Shown here in pieces: positions 1 through 5,290 of a stretch of DNA of 5,290 nucleotides. The notes beneath the pieces were generated by a model. The model was not told the origin of the DNA. It worked only from the letters and a program-made list of their open reading frames with translations, and did not search any database. The first letter of the stretch is position 1. Each line of letters starts with the position of its first letter. The stretch spans positions 1-5,290 of the forward strand of contig CAYLLO010000058.1 of the NCBI GenBank assembly GCA_964384805.1, given 5' to 3'. Origin of the DNA: HGM10611 sp964384805 (lineage in GTDB: Bacteria; Bacillota_I; Bacilli_A; ML615J-28; CAG-313). A program made the translations under genes and the position numbers.

Positions 1-44
1 ATATTAGCACTTTCTCTTAAACATTTTAATTTATCTTTAAACAC
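1..44 (-). CDS. N-terminus of a probable XRE-type HTH transcriptional regulator (partial)
   Basis: Only the first 14 codons are inside the window; the gene continues past the left edge. Read on the minus strand from a GTG start they give MFKDKLKCLRESAN. This matches the usual opening of Cro/C1 (XRE) family regulators, where a basic first helix with the pattern F-x-x-x-L-K-x-L-R-E-x-x-N precedes the DNA-binding helix-turn-helix. The start is supported by a strong Shine-Dalgarno site, AGAGGTGG, at 49-56, four bases before the GTG. No in-frame ATG offers a better start nearby. The gene lies 90 bp downstream of the lipoprotein gene on the same strand with no clear terminator between them, so partial cotranscription is possible. 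The HTH itself lies outside the window, so the family call rests on a short N-terminal signature. The target and role are unknown. Confidence 0.6.
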   Translation of the reverse strand, partial: MFKDKLKCLRESAN

Positions 45-61
45 CAAACCACCTCTAAATA

Positions 62-70
62 ATTATAACA
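62..70 (-). promoter_or_regulatory. Possible extended -10 promoter element before the HTH gene
   Basis: On the minus strand the sequence reads TGTTATAAT, a perfect TATAAT preceded by TG one base away, which is the extended -10 form that can work without a good -35. No convincing -35 is seen 16-18 bp upstream. The drawback is spacing: transcription would start near position 55, inside or next to the Shine-Dalgarno site at 49-56, giving a very short leader. In DNA this AT-rich a TATAAT can also occur by chance. Confidence 0.3.
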
Positions 71-134
71 TATAAATTATTTATTTTTTGATACTTTTTT
101 AGTAATAATTGCTACTTTTAAAAAATTTATTAAT

Positions 135-998
135 CTAGTTATTTTCTTTAAAAAATGTTTTAATACTTTCAATATCTTCTTCATCTAAGTAAGCGTATAA
201 CTGTCCATATGAAGAAGAAATAGGAGGATAATGCATTATAGCAATCTTTCTATCAAAATAAAAAATATATTCTACATTAATTGTTTCTCCTTTAGTACCT
301 AATAATAAGTTATTGCTATCATTTAAAATTTTTCTAGACATACTTACTCTTAAATTAGAGTCACTCCAAAAATATTCACTAATTTCCTCTTTAGACCAAC
401 TTAAATTATCAATTAGATGTCTAAGAAAATTTCTATTTTCTAGAGTTATAGAAATTTCTTGTTTTTCATAAACAATATTTAATACTTTATCATCAGAAAA
501 ACATAAATCTTTATAATAATGATATGAATAAAATGGTATCGCATCATTTATATGATTTTCCATAAGCGCACTAAGCCAACTTTGCATTACTCTTTCATAA
601 GTATATTTTTCATTATTTGCTAAGCAATAACTTTCCGTCTTAAAATAAAGAGTATTTTCATCTCCAACACTTTCTGAATAAATCAAATATTTAAATTTAC
701 TTGTCTTAGGAGAAGCATCATACATTTTATAATCTGTAATATAATTATTTCCATCATAATAAATATAATAAGTATATTCCTCGCTTTTTTCACTTTCTTC
801 ATATAGTTCTTTAAAAATCACTTTGGCTTTTTCACCATTTTTTGTTTTTTCATAAAACTCCTTCATTTCTTCATTTCCACTGAGAGTTACGCCATTATAC
901 TTTTCAACATAATATTCATTTGTTAAACTTGTTTCTTTACAACTAGTTAAAATAAAAATCATTAACAAACTTAAAATAATTAAACTAATTTTTTTCAT
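135..998 (-). CDS. Lipoprotein of unknown function
   Basis: The protein has 287 residues when started at the ATG at 998. A TTG 12 bases upstream is also in frame, but it overlaps the Shine-Dalgarno site, so the ATG is preferred. The N-terminus is a typical lipoprotein signal: MKK, a hydrophobic stretch of about 14 residues, then the lipobox LTSC with the lipidated Cys at residue 20. The mature protein is therefore expected on the outer face of the membrane. The rest is hydrophilic and rich in Lys, Glu, Asn, Ser and Tyr, with no further membrane segment. An early part has the pattern FYEKTKNGEKAKV followed by Y-x-x-E and later IYYDGNNY. This loosely recalls small Bacillota proteins of the DUF4362 type, but the resemblance is weak and no function follows. 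The gene has its own promoter (1072-1100) and lacks a clear terminator. A decayed copy of its 5' end lies just upstream (1201-1317). Confidence 0.85.
   Translation of the reverse strand: MKKISLIILSLLMIFILTSCKETSLTNEYYVEKYNGVTLSGNEEMKEFYEKTKNGEKAKVIFKELYEESEKSEEYTYYIYYDGNNYITDYKMYDASPKTSKFKYLIYSESVGDENTLYFKTESYCLANNEKYTYERVMQSWLSALMENHINDAIPFYSYHYYKDLCFSDDKVLNIVYEKQEISITLENRNFLRHLIDNLSWSKEEISEYFWSDSNLRVSMSRKILNDSNNLLLGTKGETINVEYIFYFDRKIAIMHYPPISSSYGQLYAYLDEEDIESIKTFFKENN
847..964. repeat. Direct repeat, copy 1 (5' part of the intact lipoprotein gene; copy 2 at 1201-1317)
   Basis: This stretch aligns without gaps to 1201-1317 at a constant offset of 354 bp, with 11 mismatches over 117 bases by hand count. 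It covers the codons from within the signal peptide, through the lipobox, to about residue 50. Both copies lie in the same orientation, so they could support recombination that deletes the DNA between them. Confidence 0.85.
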
Positions 999-1002
999 GT
1001 TA

Positions 1003-1008
1003 CACCTC
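1003..1008 (-). promoter_or_regulatory. Shine-Dalgarno site that fixes the lipoprotein start at 998
   Basis: The minus strand reads GAGGTG here, followed by TAAC and the ATG at 998. The alternative in-frame TTG at 1010 would place the start codon inside this site with no Shine-Dalgarno of its own, and would put four extra residues before the normal MKK opening of the signal peptide. Confidence 0.75.
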
Positions 1009-1071
1009 AAATTTTATTGCTATTAATCTTTTGCTTTGTATATTTGTGGGTGACTTAAAATATCTATTAAT

Positions 1072-1100
1072 ATTATACAACAAAACTCAATATTTTTCTA
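1072..1100 (-). promoter_or_regulatory. Sigma-A-type promoter of the lipoprotein gene
   Basis: The minus strand has a perfect -10, TATAAT (1077-1072), a 17-bp spacer, and a -35-like TAGAAA (1100-1095) matching four of six bases of TTGACA. A start near 1066 would give a leader of about 68 nt with no obvious structured element. The -35 overlaps the last codon (TAG) of the upstream remnant's frame. The GLUG-protein gene has a promoter of nearly the same form. Confidence 0.6.
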
Positions 1101-1317
1101 TACACTATTAAAAAACCACCGATTAATGTAATCAGTGGTAAAATAATTATTTCTTTTCTTCATTTTTTTCTTTTTTTTAGGTTTAGATAACCTTTTTTTA
1201 TTTTCATAAAACTCTTTCATTTCTTCATTTTCACTAATAATTATATCATTATACTTTTCAATATAATATTCATTTGTTAAACTTTCTTCTTTACAACTAG
1301 TTAAAATAAAAATCATT
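1098..1317 (-). pseudogene. Chimeric, decayed remnant of the lipoprotein gene
   Basis: The open frame from ATG 1316 to TAG 1098 (72 codons) starts at the Met that corresponds to residue 13 of the intact lipoprotein's signal peptide. It therefore lacks the charged N-terminus and half of the hydrophobic core. There is no Shine-Dalgarno site before it. It keeps the lipobox LTSC and is nearly identical to the lipoprotein up to the pattern NEEMKEFYE. DNA similarity to 847-964 is 106 of 117 bases by hand count and stops near 1201. Beyond that it reads KKRLSKPKKKKK, like KKWFSKPKKEE in the right-edge gene, so its 3' end comes from a different gene type. It then runs through the terminator hairpin at 1110-1139, which a real gene end would precede. 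A one-base frame change in the A-runs near 1160-1180 would restore a stop just before the hairpin. I read it as a non-functional recombination product; a small expressed product is unlikely. Confidence 0.8.
1110..1139 (-). terminator. Rho-independent terminator associated with the remnant gene
   Basis: On the minus strand ACCACTGATT and AATCGGTGGT form a 10-bp stem around the 5-nt loop ACATT, followed directly by a run of T. One pair is a G-U wobble on the minus strand but would be an A-C mismatch on the plus strand, which supports minus-strand orientation. It lies inside the surviving open frame of the remnant, showing that the frame no longer ends where the ancestral gene did. It would also insulate the lipoprotein promoter from upstream transcription. 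Confidence 0.85.
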
Positions 1318-1512
1318 TAATTTTTTATTTTGAATTTCAAAATAATATAAATATACTTATGTTTTACATAGTTGAAAGATATTTCATTGCATTGTTTATT
1401 AATTATATCAAACAATTTATAATAATCACAATAAATATTGGCTACGATAAACGAAAATATAATTAATAATATCTTATAATATACTACTACGTTTATAACA
1501 ATCAACATATAA
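1318..1512. other. AT-rich stretch with no supported gene
   Basis: No convincing gene, RNA or structured element is visible. A 63-codon minus-strand frame (1508-1317) has no Shine-Dalgarno site and low-complexity, hydrophobic, AT-driven content. The only notable items are a perfect 9-bp inverted repeat with a 3-base loop at 1325-1345 and a short motif near 1350-1366 (AATATACTTATGTTTTA) that resembles 1512-1526. The stretch sits where the leader and the missing signal-peptide start of the remnant would be expected, so it is probably decayed leader plus about 120 bp of extra DNA of unknown origin. Confidence 0.55.
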
Positions 1513-1556
1513 TATACTTGTGTTTAACTTAAAATAACCACTTACATAATACAACA
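1513..1556 (-). repeat. Degenerate second copy of the lipoprotein promoter/leader region
   Basis: This segment aligns without gaps to 1039-1082 at a constant offset of 474 bp, with 34 of 44 bases identical by hand count. The match covers the leader and the -10 region of the lipoprotein promoter. The TATAAT there corresponds to TATTAT here, so the promoter copy is probably weakened. It lies upstream (minus-strand sense) of the remnant coding segment, as expected if promoter and 5' coding region were duplicated together and later separated by inserted DNA. Confidence 0.55.
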
Positions 1557-1574
1557 TTTTTTTCTTCATGATAT

Positions 1575-1606
1575 AAAAAAACCAAAAGTATAAAAATACT
1601 CTTGGT
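1575..1606 (-). terminator. Rho-independent terminator of the GLUG-protein gene
   Basis: On the minus strand ACCAAGAGTAT and ATACTTTTGGT form an 11-bp stem with a TTTT loop, followed by a T-run (1580-1575). One pair is a G-U wobble only on the minus strand, which supports the orientation. It begins eight bases after the stop codon of the GLUG-protein gene. The sequence between stop and stem, roughly TAATAATTTTTACC, resembles that before the terminator at 1110-1139. Confidence 0.88.
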
Positions 1607-1614
1607 AAAAATTA

Positions 1615-4600
1615 TTATTTATAATATTTTATTAATAAATTCATAGCATGAACAAAAGTGTTTTTCAAACCTATTACCATATTTTCAATATCAATTATTA
1701 CATTCAAAGCATTATCCAAACGAGTAATTTCGTTTTTAATTTGTTCAACTTCTTTAGCTGTGTAATTAACAGAATATTTTAATAGAATATCTTCATAAAC
1801 TTCTTTTGCTTTCATTAAATCATCTTTATTTTCATAAAGAACATTTTCTTTTGTAATACTCTTTGTTTTTTCAATATATTCATCTTTTAATAAATTTTTA
1901 ATTGTTTCAATAAATTCAAGCATCTTAGTTATATTAGTTTTAGATGAAATTAAAGATTCTTTTTCTTCTTCAATAATATTATTTGATTTCAACAAACTGT
2001 TAATATCATCAATTAGACTTTCTAGCATTTCTTTATCACTTGTTTTAACAGTCTTTTCATTAGTATTATCACTTGTACTAACAATAGTATTAATTTTTTT
2101 TGTTGTTGATTGAATTTTTTCAATAAATTCTGTAACCTTTTTTTGATTATTAGTTAAATCATTTTTTTCTTCGTTGCTTATATTTAGCGAAGTAAGTCTT
2201 TCATTAATTTCTTGTAATAATTTATTTAAATCTTCAAGATTACCAGAATTAACTTTATTAATATTATATTTCTTTACTTCATTATTAATTTTTTCATTTC
2301 CTAATAATACTTCATCAATAACATTTTTCAATTCATCAAGTGTTTCACTCAAACTAACTACTTTTTCTCTTTGAGAAGAATTTAGATTATGCCCTTCAAT
2401 TAAAGCATTGACTTCTTTAATTAACTTTTCAATGCTTTCTAATTCACTTGAATTAATATTACTAATATTATAAGAACTTACTTTATTGGAAATTCTTTCA
2501 ATATCGCTTATAACATTATTTATTTTTTCAATAAGTTTATTACAATTTTCAATCACTTTATTCCATTCAGTTTTAGATGCTTCAGTTGCACTATCATAAT
2601 CAGCTTCATTTACAGTTTTAATCACTTCATTTATATCATCAATATTACCAAGTGTAACATTATATATTGTTAAATCATTTATTTTTGATAAATTAGGATT
2701 AATAATTAGTTTGCCTGGTACAACTTTTATATCATAATTTGAAATAACTGATTTTCCATCTTTTGTAATATCATTAACTTTTATTTGAATAGTACCTGAG
2801 GCAGTAACTTTATTTGTACTAGCAGTTAAAGTAACATTTATTTTATGATCATTTGCTAAATTCAAGCATGTATATCCAGTTGATAAAATTTCTTTCCCGA
2901 AAGCTATCGTTTGTGCGTTAGCAGTAACAGTAACTGTTCTTTTATATACACTAAATGATTTATATACTGTTCCAGTAAAATTTTCATTTCCATAAAATGT
3001 TGCTAAAGCAATTCCTGAATTAATATTATCAATATATTCAATATAATAATCTTCATTTTCAATTAATTTTTTTTCATTATATGAAATATTAATATTTGGT
3101 TTTTGAGCTGTTCCATCATATATAATATTAAAAACTTCAATTTTAGCATTGCTAATGTTTATTGGTTTAATTTCATAAGATATTGAAATTGTTTTTTCAC
3201 CAACCGTAACACTGACATTATATTTACCAACATTTACTGCTTTACCATTTGCAAGAGTAGAATTATTATCTGCTTGATAAATAATTTTCACTTCATCATT
3301 TGTTATCAAATCATTTGATACTTCTACTTCAATTGCTTCACCTGTATACTCCAAACTGATTGGAGCATTAACAGTAATACTTCCTCCATCACTAGTATCA
3401 CATTTTGAAACATTGCATTTTGCAATAATTTTATTATCTACAATACTGTAATCCCAAATATGAGAATGATTATAATATGAATTATTTGTATTATCATAAA
3501 TAACTGTCGGACCAATAAAATAAGGATATAAATCATCTTCAATATTTTGTTTCCAAACACCATTTAATTTTTTTTCATTCAATAAATATGTTATTTCTCC
3601 ACTAGCAAATATTTCTTTTGTTTTTGAAATAACGCCATTAATTGTTTGTGAAGAAGTATAAGAAATATCTAAATAATAGCAATTAGAAATTAATCCCGTA
3701 CTAATTGCACCAACAATACCACCAATGTCTAAATTATTAGCATCATTACATATAATATTTCCAGCATTATAACAATTAGCAATTGCATTAGTTGTCTTTA
3801 TGTGTGACTTGCTGAAACCAGCAATTCCACCGACATATCGTTTTCCACTTACTTCACCAAGATTATAACAATTTTCTACTGTAATTTGATTATATCCTAT
3901 AATTCCACCAACATACATTGTTCCATTTACTTTACCACTATTATATGATTCTTTAACATAAAGTGAAAGATGTGATTCAGAATATCCAACAATACCACCT
4001 GTATATAATTTACTATTATTTATATTACCTAAATTTACAGATTTATATACTGTTCCAACACTTGAATTATATCCAGCAATACCTGCTGCATATCCATAAG
4101 AAGTTCTGCTTTCACCTGAAACATTTCCTAAATTAGATGAGTCACTTATTTTACCATTATTAAAACCTGTAATTCCACCAATATTTGCGCCACCTGTAAT
4201 ATCACCATTGTTTATAGATTCATCAATAGTTCCATAATTACCACCAGCTATACCACCAAGAGCTTGACATTCACTAGTTTTTGTGTAAGTTTTAACAACT
4301 GCATTTCCATTTTCATCATAAATTACATTTCCATCACTATCTTTTTGAACGACTGTATCAGTGTTCACACAATCCCCACCAACAACTTTACCATTGTTTG
4401 TACATTTTTTTATTAACCCAAAATTGCCACCAACAATTCCTCCAAGCGCTTCAAAAGTTGCTTTAACAAAACCATCAAAAGTACAATTTTCTATAGTTCC
4501 ATCATTTTCTCCAACAATTCCCCCAACAAATTGTCTGCCTGAAAAATATGAATCTTTAACTAAAACATTCTTTACAGTTCCATTTTTTAAAGAACCAAAT

Positions 4601-5049
4601 AACCCTATATAATTTTTATTACTATTTTCATAATATAAACCAGAAATTGTGTATCCTTGTCCATCAAAAATTCCTTCATATCTATTTTCTTTATTACCAA
4701 TAGGAACCCACTCATTTAAATTTGTAGAATTTAATTCGTTATTTTCATTTAACAAATTTACATTTAAAACAATATTTTTAGTTACTACTGCATTAGCTTC
4801 AATATTTCCTAAATTAACATATTCAGAAAACCAAAGAAGATTTTCAGCATTACTAATTTGATATGGATCATCAACTGTTCCAGTTCCCATGCATTCATTT
4901 GTTTCTGAATTATTAACATTACTTGTACTATTATTTTCTTCTGGTGTTGAATCATTATTAAATGCATCAACAAAAAGATTAGATACACTTATCAACAATA
5001 TGAAAATAATTATATCTAATACAGTAAAAACTTTTTTAAAAAAATTCAT
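1615..5049 (-). CDS. Large secreted GLUG-repeat surface protein with Ig-like, MBG-like and helical repeats
   Basis: The protein has 1144 residues. ATG 5049 is supported by AAGGAGAG at 5058-5065. Residues 1-29 form a signal peptide (KK, hydrophobic 13-24, likely cleavage after VDA29). A low-complexity Asn/Ser/Thr linker leads to GTGTVDDPYQI (55-65), the usual opening of GLUG proteins. Ten GLUG repeats span about 147-465 and a cap with SGEITYLLN, W499 and YPYF ends near 511. An HSHIW/CX4C module (528-550) precedes an Ig-like domain (557-630), a second Ig-like domain of the YDG-T-AQKP type (644-702) and an MBG-like domain (704-785). The rest (about 796-1128) is helical repeats. The C-terminus NLLIKYYK has no LPXTG motif and no membrane segment. 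Such proteins are usually adhesin-like or matrix-binding surface proteins; that role here is inference, and no enzyme motif is seen. The gene is monocistronic with its own promoter and terminator. Confidence 0.9.
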   Translation of the reverse strand: MNFFKKVFTVLDIIIFILLISVSNLFVDAFNNDSTPEENNSTSNVNNSETNECMGTGTVDDPYQISNAENLLWFSEYVNLGNIEANAVVTKNIVLNVNLLNENNELNSTNLNEWVPIGNKENRYEGIFDGQGYTISGLYYENSNKNYIGLFGSLKNGTVKNVLVKDSYFSGRQFVGGIVGENDGTIENCTFDGFVKATFEALGGIVGGNFGLIKKCTNNGKVVGGDCVNTDTVVQKDSDGNVIYDENGNAVVKTYTKTSECQALGGIAGGNYGTIDESINNGDITGGANIGGITGFNNGKISDSSNLGNVSGESRTSYGYAAGIAGYNSSVGTVYKSVNLGNINNSKLYTGGIVGYSESHLSLYVKESYNSGKVNGTMYVGGIIGYNQITVENCYNLGEVSGKRYVGGIAGFSKSHIKTTNAIANCYNAGNIICNDANNLDIGGIVGAISTGLISNCYYLDISYTSSQTINGVISKTKEIFASGEITYLLNEKKLNGVWKQNIEDDLYPYFIGPTVIYDNTNNSYYNHSHIWDYSIVDNKIIAKCNVSKCDTSDGGSITVNAPISLEYTGEAIEVEVSNDLITNDEVKIIYQADNNSTLANGKAVNVGKYNVSVTVGEKTISISYEIKPINISNAKIEVFNIIYDGTAQKPNINISYNEKKLIENEDYYIEYIDNINSGIALATFYGNENFTGTVYKSFSVYKRTVTVTANAQTIAFGKEILSTGYTCLNLANDHKINVTLTASTNKVTASGTIQIKVNDITKDGKSVISNYDIKVVPGKLIINPNLSKINDLTIYNVTLGNIDDINEVIKTVNEADYDSATEASKTEWNKVIENCNKLIEKINNVISDIERISNKVSSYNISNINSSELESIEKLIKEVNALIEGHNLNSSQREKVVSLSETLDELKNVIDEVLLGNEKINNEVKKYNINKVNSGNLEDLNKLLQEINERLTSLNISNEEKNDLTNNQKKVTEFIEKIQSTTKKINTIVSTSDNTNEKTVKTSDKEMLESLIDDINSLLKSNNIIEEEKESLISSKTNITKMLEFIETIKNLLKDEYIEKTKSITKENVLYENKDDLMKAKEVYEDILLKYSVNYTAKEVEQIKNEITRLDNALNVIIDIENMVIGLKNTFVHAMNLLIKYYK
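1666..2664 (-). repeat. About five helical repeats (residues 796-1128 of the large surface protein)
   Basis: The C-terminal third is built from helix-rich units of about 60-70 residues, starting roughly at 796, 852, 918, 984 and 1058. Units two to four share the register I-x-N-x-V, then YNI or a Thr-rich turn, then L-E-x-L-x-x-L-I-x-x-I-N-x-L-L, then N-I/L plus E-E-K. The last unit has the form ENVLYENKDDLMKAKEVYE followed by NYTAKEVEQIKNEI. Similar FIVAR-like or stalk-like helical repeats are common behind GLUG and Ig-like modules in Bacillota surface proteins. They probably act as a spacer; that is inference. Confidence 0.75.
3655..4611 (-). repeat. Array of ten GLUG repeats (residues 147-465 of the large surface protein)
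   Basis: Each unit follows the pattern Y/A-x-G-G-I-x-G-x-N-x-G-x-I-x-x-C/S-x-N-x-G-x-V/I-x-G, about 25-30 residues, starting near residues 147, 174, 201, 263, 289, 320, 349, 379, 405 and 441. This is the GLUG motif, thought to stack as beta-strands, plausibly a beta-helix or solenoid. Units 3 and 4 are separated by an insert (about 226-261) with DSDGN and DENGN turns between two cysteines. At the DNA level the units have diverged, so the array is old rather than a recent expansion. Confidence 0.9.
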
Positions 5050-5086
5050 TTAAAGTTCTCTCCTTACTAATTGCTTACAAAGCACT

Positions 5087-5114
5087 ATTATACACTAAAA
5101 AAAAATTTTTTCTA
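5087..5114 (-). promoter_or_regulatory. Sigma-A-type promoter of the GLUG-protein gene
   Basis: On the minus strand a perfect TATAAT (5092-5087), preceded by TG, lies 16 bp from TAGAAA (5114-5109). The predicted start near 5081 gives a leader of about 30 nt carrying the Shine-Dalgarno site AAGGAGAG. The -35 variant and following A-run match the lipoprotein promoter. It sits between the terminator of the right-edge gene and the start codon, so the GLUG gene appears to be transcribed on its own. Confidence 0.6.
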
Positions 5115-5123
5115 GTATTTTTT

Positions 5124-5161
5124 AAAAAAACACTAAAAACACTGGTTTAAATACCAGCGTT
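5124..5161 (-). terminator. Rho-independent terminator of the right-edge gene
   Basis: On the minus strand AACGCTGGT and ACCAGTGTT form a 9-bp stem with a 6-nt loop, followed by TTTAGTG and seven T. One pair is a G-U wobble only on the minus strand, which supports the orientation. It starts ten bases after the stop codon at 5172. Confidence 0.82.
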
Positions 5162-5171
5162 ATAATTTATT

Positions 5172-5290
5172 TTATTTTGATTCTTTTAGCAAGTTTTGTT
5201 TTTTTTCTTCTACTTTTTCTTTTTTATCAGATTCTTCTTTTTTAGGTTTAGAGAACCATTTTTTAAATTGTTCCATCTTATCTTGTAATT
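5172..5290 (-). CDS. C-terminal end of an unidentified gene with a Lys/Glu-rich tail (partial)
   Basis: The minus-strand frame is open from the right edge and stops with TAA at 5172-5174, giving 38 residues. It begins LQDKMEQFKKWFSKPKKEE and continues as an almost purely charged Lys/Glu stretch ending LLKESK. An ATG at 5276 is in frame, but no good Shine-Dalgarno site precedes it, so this is more likely the tail of a longer protein that starts outside the window than a 34-residue small protein. Such basic/acidic tails occur on many cytosolic or membrane-associated proteins and do not identify a family. A terminator follows at once. The KKWFSKPKK segment has a near match in the chimeric remnant at about 1171-1200, so the genome probably holds more than one gene with this kind of 3' end. 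Confidence 0.65.
   Translation of the reverse strand, partial: LQDKMEQFKKWFSKPKKEESDKKEKVEEKKQNLLKESK

Noticed and set aside
100..125. Hairpin-like AGTA...TACT between the lipoprotein and the HTH gene as a possible terminator
   Set aside because: The stem has only four to five pairs including a wobble, with no G/C-rich core, and the following A-run is on the wrong strand for the lipoprotein transcript.
998..1010. TTG start at 1010 for the lipoprotein, adding four residues
   Set aside because: The TTG overlaps the Shine-Dalgarno site used by the ATG at 998, and the ATG gives the normal MKK signal-peptide opening.
1317..1508. 63-codon minus-strand open frame starting MLIVINVVVYYK
   Set aside because: It has no Shine-Dalgarno site, its composition is what AT-rich noncoding DNA gives by chance, and it abuts the remnant in a decayed region. 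A small hydrophobic peptide cannot be fully excluded.
2174..2374. Plus-strand open frame opposite the helical-repeat region
   Set aside because: It lies entirely inside the well-supported minus-strand gene, and its Ser/Leu/Phe-rich content is the complement of Asn/Glu/Lys codons.
3655..4611. Tandem-looking GGTGGAATT-type DNA repeats as a CRISPR or satellite array
   Set aside because: The periodicity is explained by GLUG protein repeats in one intact frame; the DNA units are diverged and uneven in length, with no conserved direct repeat.
4361..4861. Two plus-strand open frames (4361-4612 and 4649-4861)
   Set aside because: They are the antisense shadow of the GLUG region; the Pro/Thr-rich sequence reflects the complement of GGI/GGN codons.

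Overview
The window is very AT-rich, and every supported gene lies on the minus strand, so transcription runs from right to left. Shine-Dalgarno sites are strong, tryptophan is encoded by TGG (no sign that TGA is recoded), and intrinsic terminators are short hairpins followed by U-runs. There is an LTSC-lipobox lipoprotein and a large secreted protein of the GLUG / Ig-like / helical-repeat type. This points to a low-GC Bacillota host, probably a gut-associated Bacilli or Clostridia lineage. That placement is an inference from composition and protein style; no marker gene is present.

Layout in the direction of transcription: (1) At the right edge is the end of an unidentified gene with a Lys/Glu-rich C-terminus (5172-5290), closed by an intrinsic terminator (5124-5161). 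(2) A monocistronic gene follows (promoter 5087-5114, CDS 5049-1615, terminator 1575-1606). It encodes a 1144-residue secreted protein with a signal peptide, ten GLUG repeats, a W-containing cap, an HxHxW/CX4C module with Ig-like domains, an MBG-like domain and about five helical repeats. (3) Next is about 500 bp of decayed DNA (1098-1614). It holds a chimeric remnant of the lipoprotein gene, a degenerate copy of that gene's promoter and leader, and a terminator that the surviving frame reads through. (4) The intact lipoprotein gene has its own promoter (1072-1100) and CDS (998-135), with no clear terminator. (5) At the left edge are the first 14 codons of what looks like an XRE-type helix-turn-helix regulator (44-1).

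The only functional theme supported is the cell surface: one large secreted repeat protein and one lipoprotein, with promoters of the same form. Nothing shows that they act together. The most informative signal is the history of the 1098-1560 segment. The remnant joins the 5' part of the lipoprotein gene to a 3' end like that of the right-edge gene, with the switch in similarity near 1200/1201, and it has probably shifted frame in an A-run. I did not find convincing evidence of a new defence, mobile or RNA system here.
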